NCBI RefSeq assembly: GCF_001591505.1
Contig: NZ_BCVA01000010.1
Span: 81,289 to 145,288 of the forward strand
Source of the DNA: Neobacillus niacini NBRC 15566
GTDB taxonomy: Bacteria; Bacillota; Bacilli; Bacillales; Cytobacillaceae
Reading direction: 5' to 3'
DNA: 64,000 nt
Each line of letters opens with the position of its first letter. Positions within the stretch are counted from its first letter, which is position 1. A program made the position numbers and the translations under genes. A model generated the notes under the pieces. That model was given only the letters and a program-made list of their open reading frames with translations. It was not told the DNA's origin and did no database searches. This document shows, piece after piece, positions 1 through 8,775 of the stretch.

Positions 1-1005
1 ATATTTTGCTTCAGGAATGAGGATTTTCCATTCTTCATAACTTATGATGGTTTCCCAGTGACCTGTTAGTTTGGCAAAGCCAATAATAATAAAGAAGGCC
101 ACTAAAAATGTCACTGGTATAAACCATTTACTTACCTTCTTATTAACTACCGTCATATTTAAGGTGTCCTTTACAGGGCATGCTTCCACACAGGCCATAC
201 AAGCCGTACAGTTCAGGTTATTTACGGTTTCTACTTTGTGCACTTTTACTCTGGACGGACAAACCTTTGTACACATTTCACAATTGGTACACGATTCTTC
301 ATTTCTGCTGATTTTGGAAATTCTAAATATCGAGCCAAGCCCAATGAACGCTCCATATGGGCAAAGGAATCGGCACCAGAAGTTCCTAAAAAATAAGGAT
401 AGCATAAACATTACGATAAGAACTCCTAAGCCAAAACCGCTAATATCTAAGAAAAATGTCAGCATTTTCACATCAGAGATTTTGTTATATGGTTCATTTA
501 GAAAGGCAATCGCCCCATAGGTAGGCATTACAATAACCATCCCCAAGAAGAACAGCAATAATAAATATTTAATGGGGGTTAGCAGCCAAACGAGCCACGT
601 GGGTACTTCAAAATTACGTTTAAACAGCTTTTTTCCTAATCTTGAAATCCATTCACTCACTGTTCCAATTGGACAGATCCAGCTGCAAAATGATCTTCGG
701 AAAATAATGGCACCACCTACAAAAAAGCTTAGCAATACCAGTCCAGCTGGATGAATTAAGTCGAAGTCTCCAGTGGCAAGCCAAACCTTTAATGCCATTA
801 GGGCACTAATCGGCAAAAATCCTTCAACCGCGGCCGGTCTCTTAACAAAAGGTGTTTCTCCGAGGGTCTCAAAATGCATATAAAATTGATAAAAGCGAAC
901 ACCAACATATAGTAAAAACAACAGGAATACCGCTTGTACGACGTACCTCGTTATTTGAACCGGCTTTCTCTTCAACTGCATCTTATACCAGTTCTTTGAC
1001 TTCAT
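1..1005 (-). CDS. NapH/CcoG-like membrane 4Fe-4S polyferredoxin (3' end outside window)
   Basis: Open frame reading off the left edge, so only the first 335 codons are present and the C-terminus is missing. ATG at 1005 is preceded by GGAGGAG. The protein has several membrane helices, two membrane-proximal cysteine motifs (CSWICPIG, CRFLCPYG) typical of the NapH/MauN/CcoG polyferredoxin family, then two classical 4Fe-4S motifs (CTNCEMCTKVCP and CTACMACVEACP) followed by another helix. Family members pass electrons from quinol to periplasmic or membrane acceptors. It lies on the same strand as the molybdoenzyme operon, 3 kb beyond its end, so a redox partnership is plausible but only inferred. 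The exact subfamily cannot be fixed without the C-terminus. Confidence 0.8.
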   Translation of the reverse strand, partial: MKSKNWYKMQLKRKPVQITRYVVQAVFLLFLLYVGVRFYQFYMHFETLGETPFVKRPAAVEGFLPISALMALKVWLATGDFDLIHPAGLVLLSFFVGGAIIFRRSFCSWICPIGTVSEWISRLGKKLFKRNFEVPTWLVWLLTPIKYLLLLFFLGMVIVMPTYGAIAFLNEPYNKISDVKMLTFFLDISGFGLGVLIVMFMLSLFFRNFWCRFLCPYGAFIGLGSIFRISKISRNEESCTNCEMCTKVCPSRVKVHKVETVNNLNCTACMACVEACPVKDTLNMTVVNKKVSKWFIPVTFLVAFFIIIGFAKLTGHWETIISYEEWKILIPEAKY

Positions 1006-1172
1006 TATGACTCCTCCAATCTTCTTCTTCTTAAATATAAGGAACGAAGCAAAATTGGGGGTGTGATAAAAGTCATCGAAAATATCGTTTTCATAAAGAT
1101 TTCACAACCGTATACTTATATCAGACAAAATTGGGCAATAGCTGATAAACGTTAAGCCAGTGTTAAAACAAT

Positions 1173-2171
1173 CTACAAATTCCCCTTGTGTTCTACTCCA
1201 AACACAATATTATTCTGTTTCCGCGCTTCTTCCGTTACTCGCAGAACAATCATACTCATTTCTTGTAACTTCTTATATTCGTGGTCATCATTTTTTTTAA
1301 TGATTTCAGCAAATTTCATGCATTCATAGGCCATGTCTTTATCTTCTTGAGCAACACTAAAGATTTCACTCTCTTTTGTGTGACTGTCGATGAATTTTAT
1401 CTCGGAAATCGGTGCCGCATCTTCAAGGACGAAGGTTCCCTTCTCTCCATGAATTTCACATGGCATTACCGAATGAGAGATCTTAGAACATAAAATGGTA
1501 CAGATAAACTCTTTATACTCCAATACAAGGGTACCGCTGCCATCAACACCGCTTGATAAGATAACTGGATGATAGCTAACTTTCTTTGGTTCTCCGAATA
1601 GGCCCACTGCTAAATAAAGTGGATACACACCTAAATCAACCAAGGCACCCCCAGAAAAAGTACTTGAAAAGATATTTGGGTTTTCCCCTCTCAAAAACGA
1701 ATCATACCTAGAAGAATACTGTATATAGGGAAGCATAGCACTTCTTAGATTTCCTGCCATTTGAATTTTTTCCTTAAGTATACGAAAGTTCGGGGTGTGA
1801 ATATTTCGTATCGCTTCAAATAAATAAACTCCATTATCCTCAGCCATTTGATAGGCTTCTTCCAGTTCAGCCGTATTAGAAAAGATTGGTTTTTCACAAA
1901 TGACATGCTTTTTATTTTTTAAAAAGGTAAGTGCCTGCTCAAAATGGACTGAATTGGGCGAAGCAATATAGACCACCTGAACTTCAGGACTTTTAGCCAT
2001 TTCCTCCAAATCGGTAAAATAATGTGCTGCGTTATATGTATAGGCAAGTTCCTTCGCCTTATCGACTGTCCTTGAATAAACACCGGTTAATTCTAGTTTC
2101 CCGCTTTGCTTTGCTGCTTCAATAAAGGAGGATGTAATCCATCCTGTTCCGACTGTGCCTAGCTTAATCAT
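1173..2171 (-). CDS. Gfo/Idh/MocA family oxidoreductase
   Basis: Begins with a Rossmann NAD(P)-binding stretch (KLGTVGTGWITSSFI) and carries the family CEKP motif (HVICEKPIF) near residue 95, followed by the Gfo/Idh/MocA C-terminal domain. About 332 residues, a normal length. The longer frame from 2189 has no ribosome binding site, whereas ATG 2171 is preceded by GGAAGGGGAT, so I start there. Substrate is probably a sugar, inositol or dihydrodiol, but nothing here fixes it. It is a single gene between a polyferredoxin gene and divergent glnS, with no carbohydrate genes beside it. Confidence 0.85.
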   Translation of the reverse strand: MIKLGTVGTGWITSSFIEAAKQSGKLELTGVYSRTVDKAKELAYTYNAAHYFTDLEEMAKSPEVQVVYIASPNSVHFEQALTFLKNKKHVICEKPIFSNTAELEEAYQMAEDNGVYLFEAIRNIHTPNFRILKEKIQMAGNLRSAMLPYIQYSSRYDSFLRGENPNIFSSTFSGGALVDLGVYPLYLAVGLFGEPKKVSYHPVILSSGVDGSGTLVLEYKEFICTILCSKISHSVMPCEIHGEKGTFVLEDAAPISEIKFIDSHTKESEIFSVAQEDKDMAYECMKFAEIIKKNDDHEYKKLQEMSMIVLRVTEEARKQNNIVFGVEHKGNL

Positions 2172-2332
2172 AAAATATCCCCTTCCCATTACTTCTTCAA
2201 GCTTATATTGTAGCTTTTTTTCATTCTTTTTGCCAATTTAACTATTTTTCTAATGAATTGTTGGGTACAATGGAAAAATATCATAATTTATGTTATTTAT
2301 AAGTAATAGATGAAAGAAAGAGGTTGAATAGA

Positions 2333-3991
2333 GTGGACAATCTAGGTTCTAATTTTATAAAAGATGTTATGATTAAGGATTTGGAATCCGGTAAGCATGA
2401 TAAAATTATCACTCGTTTCCCTCCAGAGCCAAACGGATATTTACATATCGGTCATGCTAAATCCATTATCATTAACTTTGGATTAGCGGATGAATTTAAC
2501 GGAAAAACTAATTTACGATTTGATGACACCAATCCGTTAAAGGAAGATATCGAATATGTAAACTCGATTAAAGAAGATGTGAAATGGCTTGGATTTGAGT
2601 GGGATAACTTATTCTTTGCTTCTGATTATTTTGAAGAAATGTACAAACGTGCGGTTCTATTAATCAAAAAAGGACTTGCCTACGTGGATGACCTATCTGC
2701 TGAGGAAATTCGTGAATACCGCGGGACATTGACTTCTCCTGGTAAAGAAAGTCCTTATCGTGATCGTTCAGTTGAGGAAAACCTCGACTTATTTGAGCGG
2801 ATGCGAAACGGAGAATTTGAAAATGGGAAAAAAGTTCTCCGCGCCAAAATTGATATGAAGTCTCCTAATATCAATTTACGCGACCCTGTCATTTATCGAA
2901 TTTCTCACACTACACACCATAACACTGGTGATAAGTGGTGTATCTATCCAATGTATGCATTTGCACATCCGCTAGAGGACGCCATTGAAGACGTGACGCA
3001 TTCGATTTGTACCGTTGAATTTGAAGATCAACGCCCACTTTATAACTGGGTAGTGGAACAATGTGAAATGGAAAGTACACCGCAGCAAATTGAGTTCGGT
3101 CGCTTAAATGTGACTAACACTGTAATGAGCAAGCGTAAATTGAAGCAGCTCGTTGACGAAGGATTTGTGGATGGATGGGATGACCCGCGGATGCCGACTA
3201 TTTCTGGAATGAGGCGCAAAGGGTTTACCCCTGAATCCATTCGTAATTTTGTTCGTGAAACAGGCGTATCAAAAGGTTCCGGTGCGGTTGATTCGCAAAT
3301 GCTCGAACACTTTGTTAGAGAAGACTTAAAGTTGAAGGCCCCGCGGACAATGGGCATTTTAAATCCTTTAAAAGTTGTCATTACGAACTATCCGGAAGGT
3401 CAAATTGAGTTACTTGACGCAGAGATTAATCCTGAGGTTCCTGAAATGGGCATGCGGAAAATTCCATTCTCTCGTGAAATTTATATTGAAAAAGACGATT
3501 TCATGGAAAATCCTCCGAGTAAATATTTCCGCCTCTTCCCAGGCAATGAAGTTCGTCTGAAACATGCTTATTTCATTAAGTGTGAAGAAGTAATTAAGGA
3601 TATTAACGGAGAAGTCATTGAATTGCGTTGTACCTATGATCCGTTAACGAAAAGTGGTACTGGGTTTACAGGCCGTAAAGTAAAAGGAACTATTCATTGG
3701 GTGGAAGCAACCAATTCCGTTCCAGCAGAGTTTCGTCTATACGAGCCACTAATCCTCGATAAAACAGAAGATGGAACGGAAGAAGAAGAAAAGTCTTTCC
3801 TTGACAATGTGAATCCTGATTCATTGGTAGTATTACAGGGATTTGTAGAGCCGAATATGAGAGAAAGCATGCCGCACGATAAATTCCAGTTCTTTAGACA
3901 TGGATATTTCAATGTTGATCCAAAGCATACCACCGTTGATAAGCTCGTCTTTAACCGAATCGTTTCCTTAAAAAGTTCTTTTAAAATATAG
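2333..3991 (+). CDS. glnS: Glutaminyl-tRNA synthetase
   Basis: Class I synthetase charging tRNA-Gln directly. HIGH-type motif in [15 protein letters not shown] (about residue 40), the KMSKS-equivalent VMSKRKL (about residue 265), and the C-terminal anticodon-binding beta-barrels of bacterial GlnRS; about 552 residues, full length. A TTG at 2324 abuts the AGAGG; the GTG at 2333 gives correct spacing and starts MDNLGSNF. Most Bacillus make Gln-tRNA through GluRS plus GatCAB and lack this gene, so its presence is notable. A bidirectional terminator follows at once. Confidence 0.95.
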   Translation: MDNLGSNFIKDVMIKDLESGKHDKIITRFPPEPNGYLHIGHAKSIIINFGLADEFNGKTNLRFDDTNPLKEDIEYVNSIKEDVKWLGFEWDNLFFASDYFEEMYKRAVLLIKKGLAYVDDLSAEEIREYRGTLTSPGKESPYRDRSVEENLDLFERMRNGEFENGKKVLRAKIDMKSPNINLRDPVIYRISHTTHHNTGDKWCIYPMYAFAHPLEDAIEDVTHSICTVEFEDQRPLYNWVVEQCEMESTPQQIEFGRLNVTNTVMSKRKLKQLVDEGFVDGWDDPRMPTISGMRRKGFTPESIRNFVRETGVSKGSGAVDSQMLEHFVREDLKLKAPRTMGILNPLKVVITNYPEGQIELLDAEINPEVPEMGMRKIPFSREIYIEKDDFMENPPSKYFRLFPGNEVRLKHAYFIKCEEVIKDINGEVIELRCTYDPLTKSGTGFTGRKVKGTIHWVEATNSVPAEFRLYEPLILDKTEDGTEEEEKSFLDNVNPDSLVVLQGFVEPNMRESMPHDKFQFFRHGYFNVDPKHTTVDKLVFNRIVSLKSSFKI

Positions 3992-4005
3992 TAAAGCTAG
4001 ACTAT

Positions 4006-4043
4006 AAAAATAGAACCAAGCAAAAATGCTTGGTTCTATTTTT
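4006..4043. terminator. Bidirectional terminator between glnS and the Nre-like operon
   Basis: Perfect 17-bp stem (AAAAATAGAACCAAGCA and its complement) with an AAAA loop, A-rich and T-rich on the two sides. It ends glnS on the plus strand and the convergent kinase operon on the minus strand, whose last stop codon lies in the stem. Confidence 0.93.
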
Positions 4044-5097
4044 ATCGTTTTGGCTTTGCTGGGACCTCTAGGATAATTTTTGTTCCTTTACCTGGTGAAG
4101 AATTGATGGTAAGCTCTCCACCAACAGCCCTTGCCCGTTCATCCATACTAAACAGACCAACACCACGGGATTGGGAATCCAGTTCAAATCCTTTTCCTTT
4201 ATCCTCGATCATTACTCTAATAACGTCATCTATTTCTCTAATTGTAACAGCTGCCTCGGAAACTTCTGCATACTTCCTGATATTCGTTAAGGCTTCTTGC
4301 GTGATCCGATAAATCGTTAGTTCGACGCTAATGTCTAAGCGGCGATTTAGTACACACTCAAAATAAACATCGATATGATAGTTTTCTGAAAAACGAGATA
4401 GAAACGAACGAATCGCAGGAACAAGTCCAAGATCATCTAATACGGAAGGACGCAGTTCCCATGAAATATCTCGGATTTCCTCTATTAGCTGGGTTGCTTC
4501 AGTTTGCATTTGCACTAGCAGAGGATGATTCATTTCAGAAAGCAGACGATTGATGGTAATGAGGTGACTATATAAATTCTGCCCGATTCCGTCATGTAAA
4601 TTTCGAGATAAACGCTTTCGTTCTTCTTCCTGAACATCGATGATTGTTGTCATCATTTTCTGTAATTCTTGTTCAACCCGTTTTCGTTCGGTAATTTCGT
4701 AGCGGATTGCTAAATATTGATAGGGTTTTCCATTATCGTTCATAAACGGAACAATCGTAGTATCAACCCAGTAAAATGTTCCATCTTTTGCACGGTTGCG
4801 TATTTCGCCCTTCCATACCTTCCCCGAACCAATTGTTTTCCACATTTCTTTAAAAAAACTAGCTGGGTGGTATCCCGAATTTAATATTCGATGATCCTGG
4901 CCTAGAAGTTCTTCTTGTGGATACTTGGAAATTTGGCTAAATTGATCATTAATATATGTAATCGTACCTCTTGAATCGGTTATTGCCACAATAGAAGATT
5001 CATCAAGGGCAAACTTTATATCGATTAATTCCTGCATTGATTTTTTTAATTCTAACTCAAGGTTTGCAAACTCAAGCTGCTGCCGGTCTCTGTTCAT
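4042..5097 (-). CDS. PAS-domain histidine kinase, NreB-like
   Basis: Cytoplasmic, no membrane helices. Order: short N-terminal coiled helix, PAS domain (about residues 25-140), HisKA_3 dimerisation region with phospho-acceptor His in [12 protein letters not shown] (about residue 167), then a HATPase domain with N and G boxes ([21 protein letters not shown]). This is the NarX/NreB/DegS kinase class that pairs with LuxR-type regulators. It overlaps the GAF gene by 4 nt (ATGA), so the two are translationally coupled. Staphylococcal NreB senses oxygen with four PAS cysteines binding a 4Fe-4S cluster; this PAS domain has no cysteine, so direct oxygen sensing by that route is unlikely. Confidence 0.85.
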   Translation of the reverse strand: MNRDRQQLEFANLELELKKSMQELIDIKFALDESSIVAITDSRGTITYINDQFSQISKYPQEELLGQDHRILNSGYHPASFFKEMWKTIGSGKVWKGEIRNRAKDGTFYWVDTTIVPFMNDNGKPYQYLAIRYEITERKRVEQELQKMMTTIIDVQEEERKRLSRNLHDGIGQNLYSHLITINRLLSEMNHPLLVQMQTEATQLIEEIRDISWELRPSVLDDLGLVPAIRSFLSRFSENYHIDVYFECVLNRRLDISVELTIYRITQEALTNIRKYAEVSEAAVTIREIDDVIRVMIEDKGKGFELDSQSRGVGLFSMDERARAVGGELTINSSPGKGTKIILEVPAKPKR

Positions 5098-5561
5098 ACA
5101 TATCCCCCTAAGCCTAATATCTGGTTTTGTAATATCTGCTCTAATTCCAAGGCAGCATCCTGAACCATTTCTTGGTCATCTTCGGAGAATGTATATTTTT
5201 CTCTTTTTCCAACTAGCAGAACACCTTTTGGTGAAGAATTGAAAAATATCGGCACTGCATAACAGGAAACAAGTTTCTCAGCAAGCATAATAGGATGGTC
5301 TGTTACCTTTCCATATATATCATTTGGGAAGTCAATCAACATCATAGGACTGCCGCTCGAAATTATTTTTCCAGCGATTCCTTTTCCAAACCGGACAGTA
5401 ATTCTTTTATATTTATCATTTAAATTCCCTGAAGCATAATGCCAGCGTACATCTGGTCCTACCTCATTTTGAAGGGCTAAAGCAACAAATTCACAGCCAA
5501 TTCTTTTCTTTAATCCTTCACAAACCTCATTTACCTGTGATATCCCCTTAATCTCGGTCAT
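5094..5561 (-). CDS. nreA: GAF-domain nitrate-receptor-like protein (NreA-like)
   Basis: A 155-residue single GAF domain with no other module, the size and architecture of staphylococcal NreA, which binds nitrate and controls the partner kinase NreB. It lies between a LuxR-type regulator and a PAS kinase and overlaps the kinase start by 4 nt. The assignment rests on domain, length and context; the nitrate-binding residues were not checked against an alignment. A stand-alone GAF protein with another ligand is the alternative. Start ATG 5561 follows AAGGAG at somewhat long spacing. Confidence 0.7.
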   Translation of the reverse strand: MTEIKGISQVNEVCEGLKKRIGCEFVALALQNEVGPDVRWHYASGNLNDKYKRITVRFGKGIAGKIISSGSPMMLIDFPNDIYGKVTDHPIMLAEKLVSCYAVPIFFNSSPKGVLLVGKREKYTFSEDDQEMVQDAALELEQILQNQILGLGGYV

Positions 5562-5576
5562 CCGCGAAAAAACTCC

Positions 5577-6230
5577 TTAAATACCATAACCTAATAACCC
5601 CTTTTTTACGGCGAATTCAACCAATTCTGGTCTGGTTTTCATCTGAAGTTTCTCCATTAGATTTCCTTTGTGAGTTTCTACAGTTTTTACACTTATCACT
5701 AACTGTTCAGCAATTTCCTTATTGGAATATCCTTTTGCAATTAGTGTAAGAACCTCTTTTTCACGATCTGATAATAGTTGGTAGGTATCATTACTGCCAT
5801 GTTTAAGGCTTCCAAGGTATTCTTCCATTAATCGCTTCGTAGCCGCAGGATGGAGATAGGCATTTCCATTTGCCACGGATTCAATCGCAGACATTAACTC
5901 ATCGTGCGGTGCACTTTTTAAAATACAGCCAGATGCCCCTGCTTGAACCGCTCGAAATAAGTATTCTTCATCATCATGCATCGTTAAAATGAGTATATTC
6001 ACTTCAGGCATTTGCTTTTTTAATTCGCCGGTCGCCGATAATCCATCTTTTCCATGCGGCATGCTTAAATCCATGACAACAACATTCGGTTTAAGCTTCA
6101 ACGCTTTTTTGATTCCTTCATTTCCCTCAGAAGCTTCACCGACTACTTCCATCTCAGGATTTGTGTTTAAAAGCATTTTTAAGCCGCTTCTTACCACTGC
6201 ATGGTCATCAACTAATAAAATTTTAATCAA
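5577..6230 (-). CDS. nreC: LuxR-family response regulator (NreC-like)
   Basis: Receiver domain (residues 1-120) with acidic pair DD near residue 8, phosphoacceptor Asp in VVMDLSMP (about residue 54) and Lys in ILKSAP; then a LuxR-type HTH (LSDREKEVLTLIAKGYSNKEIAEQL, here split as LSDREKEVLT and NKEIAEQL) at about residues 150-200. Starts with TTG at 6230 behind a long G-run SD. It is flanked by two HisKA_3 kinases, and the GAF gene follows, giving the Nre order. Expected to activate the nitrate-respiration operon it belongs to; see the G/C-palindrome cluster at 12090. Confidence 0.85.
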   Translation of the reverse strand: MIKILLVDDHAVVRSGLKMLLNTNPEMEVVGEASEGNEGIKKALKLKPNVVVMDLSMPHGKDGLSATGELKKQMPEVNILILTMHDDEEYLFRAVQAGASGCILKSAPHDELMSAIESVANGNAYLHPAATKRLMEEYLGSLKHGSNDTYQLLSDREKEVLTLIAKGYSNKEIAEQLVISVKTVETHKGNLMEKLQMKTRPELVEFAVKKGLLGYGI

Positions 6231-6252
6231 ATGTTCCCCCCCCCTTTACTTC

Positions 6253-6906
6253 CTAAATAGGAAGAGATATTTCAATAGACGTACCTTCTCCTATTTTAGA
6301 GGATATTTCACATTGTCCGCCAGTTAGAAGCATTCTCTCCTTCATTGTAGCAATTCCGAGTGAATAAGGGTTCTTTTCTAGATCTTCTATCTGGAAGCCC
6401 CTTCCAAAATCAAAAATAGATATTTTTAGTTTGCTATTACTCCACTTCAAATCTATCCTAACATTTGATGTATCGGCATATTTAGCAATATTTGTAAGTG
6501 CCTCCTGACAAACTCGAAACACTGCAATACTATTTTGCTCTAGGATGGGCTTTTCTTCTCCTATGGAGGAAAGCTCAACTACAATTCCAAAAGTAGAAGT
6601 GTACACCTTAATATAACTCTTAATAGCTGGAAGTAATCCAAGAGCGGTAAGTGCAGGGGGGTATAGTTCAACGGAAAGTAATCGAATTTCCTGCATTGTT
6701 TTTTCAATCAACTGAGTCATTTCATGTAAATGATTTTTAACATGATCCTCTTTTATCCCGGATTCCACTACTTTTAAACCCGTTAAAATGCTGAATAAGT
6801 TTTGTCCTACACCTTCATGAAGTTCTAAGGAGATTCTTTTAATTTCCTCCTCTTGGGCTTGAATGATATAGGAACTCATTTGATTTCTTGTTGCAGAGTA
6901 TTCCAT
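6253..6906 (-). CDS. Sensor-less HisKA_3 histidine kinase
   Basis: 217 residues consisting only of a HisKA_3 helix pair with His in RISLELHEGVGQN (about residue 29) and a HATPase domain (NPYSLGIATMKERM; SKIGEGTSI). There is no membrane segment, PAS or GAF domain, so it must receive its signal from a partner protein. It is the second kinase around a single LuxR-type regulator. SD GGAGGGAAAG before ATG 6906; the 28-nt gap to the upstream 90-aa gene puts it in the long operon. Possible roles are a heterodimer partner of the PAS kinase, a GAF-protein-controlled kinase, or a phosphatase. Confidence 0.8.
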   Translation of the reverse strand: MEYSATRNQMSSYIIQAQEEEIKRISLELHEGVGQNLFSILTGLKVVESGIKEDHVKNHLHEMTQLIEKTMQEIRLLSVELYPPALTALGLLPAIKSYIKVYTSTFGIVVELSSIGEEKPILEQNSIAVFRVCQEALTNIAKYADTSNVRIDLKWSNSKLKISIFDFGRGFQIEDLEKNPYSLGIATMKERMLLTGGQCEISSKIGEGTSIEISLPI

Positions 6907-6933
6907 TACTTTCCCTCCTTTACCCTTATTTAA

Positions 6934-7206
6934 TTAAACTTTTCTAAATGTATAGGTTAATCCACTCTCAGTATCGGACGCTGAGAACATTGTTTCAGAA
7001 TGCGCCATATTACTCGCAAGTGGGACAGCTATAAAATTGAAATGATCAACATAGAAGCGGATATGCGTTTTGTCAGGGCAGTACTCTATTTTTTCTATTT
7101 TCTTATTTATAGCTGGCGCTTGATCGCTGCCCTGTTGATCATGAACTGTGATTTCAACGGAAGCCCTGACCAATCCTCTCAGTTCCTCTAGGTTAATGGG
7201 TTCCAC
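6934..7206 (-). CDS. Hypothetical 90-aa protein in the molybdoenzyme operon
   Basis: No family recognised. Starts with GTG at 7206 behind GAGAGGGTG and overlaps the end of the preceding 105-aa gene by 14 nt. Soluble, mixed alpha/beta composition, one cysteine (EYCPDKTHIRFYVDH), no signal peptide. Tight overlap on both sides makes it a real operon member. Its position between redox subunits and the sensory genes suggests an accessory or maturation role, but that is only context. Confidence 0.6.
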   Translation of the reverse strand: MEPINLEELRGLVRASVEITVHDQQGSDQAPAINKKIEKIEYCPDKTHIRFYVDHFNFIAVPLASNMAHSETMFSASDTESGLTYTFRKV

Positions 7207-7504
7207 AGCTATTACACCCTCTCTTTACGGGGTAGATGAACATTTTATAGCCTTGAAGATACTCCCAAAACTTTTCGCCGGCATTCTCTTCAAGGAAAGT
7301 GATTGTTTCTTCTTCTGAATTCCAATCACTCATCCCCTTTACCTCGGCAATCACCATTTCAGCACCATCCATTGTCTTTTCCTCTAGAAACCAATTTAAA
7401 CGTTTCTTCCCAAATGTTTCCTTTAATATTTCTTCAATTTCAACGGAAAATCCACCTGATTGTCCTCGCATAAAACAAAAATCAAGATACGTTTCACTAG
7501 TCAT
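7193..7504 (-). CDS. Hypothetical ~103-aa protein with C-terminal CNSCG motif
   Basis: Acidic soluble protein ending in KRGCNSCGTH, a C-x2-C pair that could bind metal or form a disulfide; another cysteine lies near the N-terminus (DFCFMRG). ATG 7510 and ATG 7504 are both in frame; 7504 has better spacing to AAAGGTGTG. Starts inside the end of the upstream 63-aa gene and overlaps the next gene. Family not recognised; a chaperone or assembly role for the Mo/Fe-S enzyme is conceivable but unsupported beyond location. Confidence 0.6.
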   Translation of the reverse strand: MTSETYLDFCFMRGQSGGFSVEIEEILKETFGKKRLNWFLEEKTMDGAEMVIAEVKGMSDWNSEEETITFLEENAGEKFWEYLQGYKMFIYPVKRGCNSCGTH

Positions 7505-7688
7505 TAACATTCACACCTTTTTTATAGATGATGAAAGCGAGTGGAAATAATACGACATTCATGACCCCAGCAACAATTGTATTGACATAATTCTGATAAA
7601 AATATTGATGGACCATATATTGTGTAACAATGATATTCAGCATTAACACAGCAAGAAGGAGTGCAACAGGAAGGTAACTACGCTTCAT
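7497..7688 (-). CDS. Small two-helix membrane protein (63 aa)
   Basis: Short basic N-terminus, hydrophobic helix of about residues 5-25, aromatic linker (QYMVHQYFYQN) and a second helix of about residues 35-55, ending KKGVNVND. The ATG lies within the last codons of the Rieske gene (overlap 11 nt), so it is translationally coupled. It may be a small membrane anchor or quinone-site subunit of the complex; function not recognised. Confidence 0.65.
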   Translation of the reverse strand: MKRSYLPVALLLAVLMLNIIVTQYMVHQYFYQNYVNTIVAGVMNVVLFPLAFIIYKKGVNVND

Positions 7689-8202
7689 ATCGTTTCACCC
7701 CCACAGCATAAACTGCGCCGTTTTCAACCTTTACATAAATTTCGGGCAGTGGACGTCTTGGCGGTCCTGCAGTCGGTGCACCTGTTTCAACATCAAATTT
7801 CCCGTGATGGCAAGGGCAAAGTAAATCTCCTTCTTCCTTTTGCCAGAACACTGGGCAGCGGAGATGTGTACAGGCATTTTGATAGGCCACATATTTATTT
7901 TCGGAGAGCCTAATTAAAATTGCACTATCATGCTCACCCGGAAAATGAAAATCAACTGCGTCACCGACAGGTATTGCGGTTACGTCAGTAATTTTTTGCT
8001 TTGGATATTTCTTATCTCCTAAACCAATAAGTTCTTTTGCTGCTACTGCTCCCCACGGAAGTGAGGAAACAGCGAATACTCCTGCTGCTCCAACTAATGT
8101 TTTCATAAACCCACGGCGGTCTAGTTTTCTTTCATTATTACGGTTTATATTATGAGTATAGTTATCTTCATTAAACGGGATTTTATTATTTTTATCTGTC
8201 AT
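7678..8202 (-). CDS. Tat-exported Rieske 2Fe-2S protein
   Basis: 174 residues. Twin-arginine motif DRRGFMK at about residues 28-34 followed by a hydrophobic stretch ending AVAA, so probably exported folded by Tat and possibly left as a membrane anchor. Rieske ligands: C111-T-H113 and C129-P-C-H132, with C116 and C131 as the disulfide pair of high-potential bc-type Rieske centres. Encoded between the ferredoxin subunit and a small membrane protein, so it is an outward-facing electron carrier of this complex rather than part of a bc complex. SD GGAGGG before ATG 8202. Confidence 0.9.
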   Translation of the reverse strand: MTDKNNKIPFNEDNYTHNINRNNERKLDRRGFMKTLVGAAGVFAVSSLPWGAVAAKELIGLGDKKYPKQKITDVTAIPVGDAVDFHFPGEHDSAILIRLSENKYVAYQNACTHLRCPVFWQKEEGDLLCPCHHGKFDVETGAPTAGPPRRPLPEIYVKVENGAVYAVGVKRYEA

Positions 8203-8214
8203 GGTTAATCCCTC

Positions 8215-8775
8215 CTAAAACAATTTCGTGACACCCTGGAGGATACCAGGGAGATTCACTCTAACATTGGTTTCGCCTTCTAAATAAGGCATGCTGGTAA
8301 CCCATTTACCATTATCTAAATTAAATTGCTTTTGTTTTGCTTCAATTTCTTCATCTGTTAACCATTGCAATGTATTGGATGGACATACACTGGCACACAT
8401 TGGAGGAATGCCGTCTTTTGTACGGTCAATACATAGGTCGCACTTGTACATCAAATTTTGTTCTGTATCAAACTTCGGAATTCCATATGGACAAGCAATC
8501 GTACAATTTTGACATCCAATACACTTTTCAACAAGAGCCGAAAGAACAGCTCCTGTTTCATGAATTTGAATTGCTTGCGCCGGACAGCTTCTAGCACATG
8601 CTGGATTCACGCAGTGAAGGCACATTAGAGGCATTGTCTGACGGTTAACAAGCGGGTTAACATCGTAGACATAGTTACGGTTGCGCTCCTCATGACCGCC
8701 GCACTGTGTACAAGCTGCCAAACAAGAGCGGCAGCCTATACAGTTTTCAAGTTCTAAATATAGCCTCTTTTTCAT
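8215..8775 (-). CDS. Four-cluster 4Fe-4S ferredoxin subunit (HycB/DmsB type)
   Basis: 186 residues with four cysteine clusters: CIGCRSCLAAC (about 13-23), CLHCVNPACARSCP, CIGCQNCTIACPYG, and CDLCIDR paired with CASVCP. This is the electron-transfer subunit fold found beside molybdopterin oxidoreductases. No Tat signal, so it sits on the cytoplasmic side with the catalytic subunit. The ATG immediately follows the stop of the molybdoenzyme gene (TAAATG), giving coupled translation. Confidence 0.9.
   Translation of the reverse strand: MKKRLYLELENCIGCRSCLAACTQCGGHEERNRNYVYDVNPLVNRQTMPLMCLHCVNPACARSCPAQAIQIHETGAVLSALVEKCIGCQNCTIACPYGIPKFDTEQNLMYKCDLCIDRTKDGIPPMCASVCPSNTLQWLTDEEIEAKQKQFNLDNGKWVTSMPYLEGETNVRVNLPGILQGVTKLF

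Noticed and set aside
1058..1076. FNR-like site TGTGA-N6-TCATC upstream of the polyferredoxin gene
   Set aside because: Right half deviates from TCACA at two of five positions; too weak to list as a feature.
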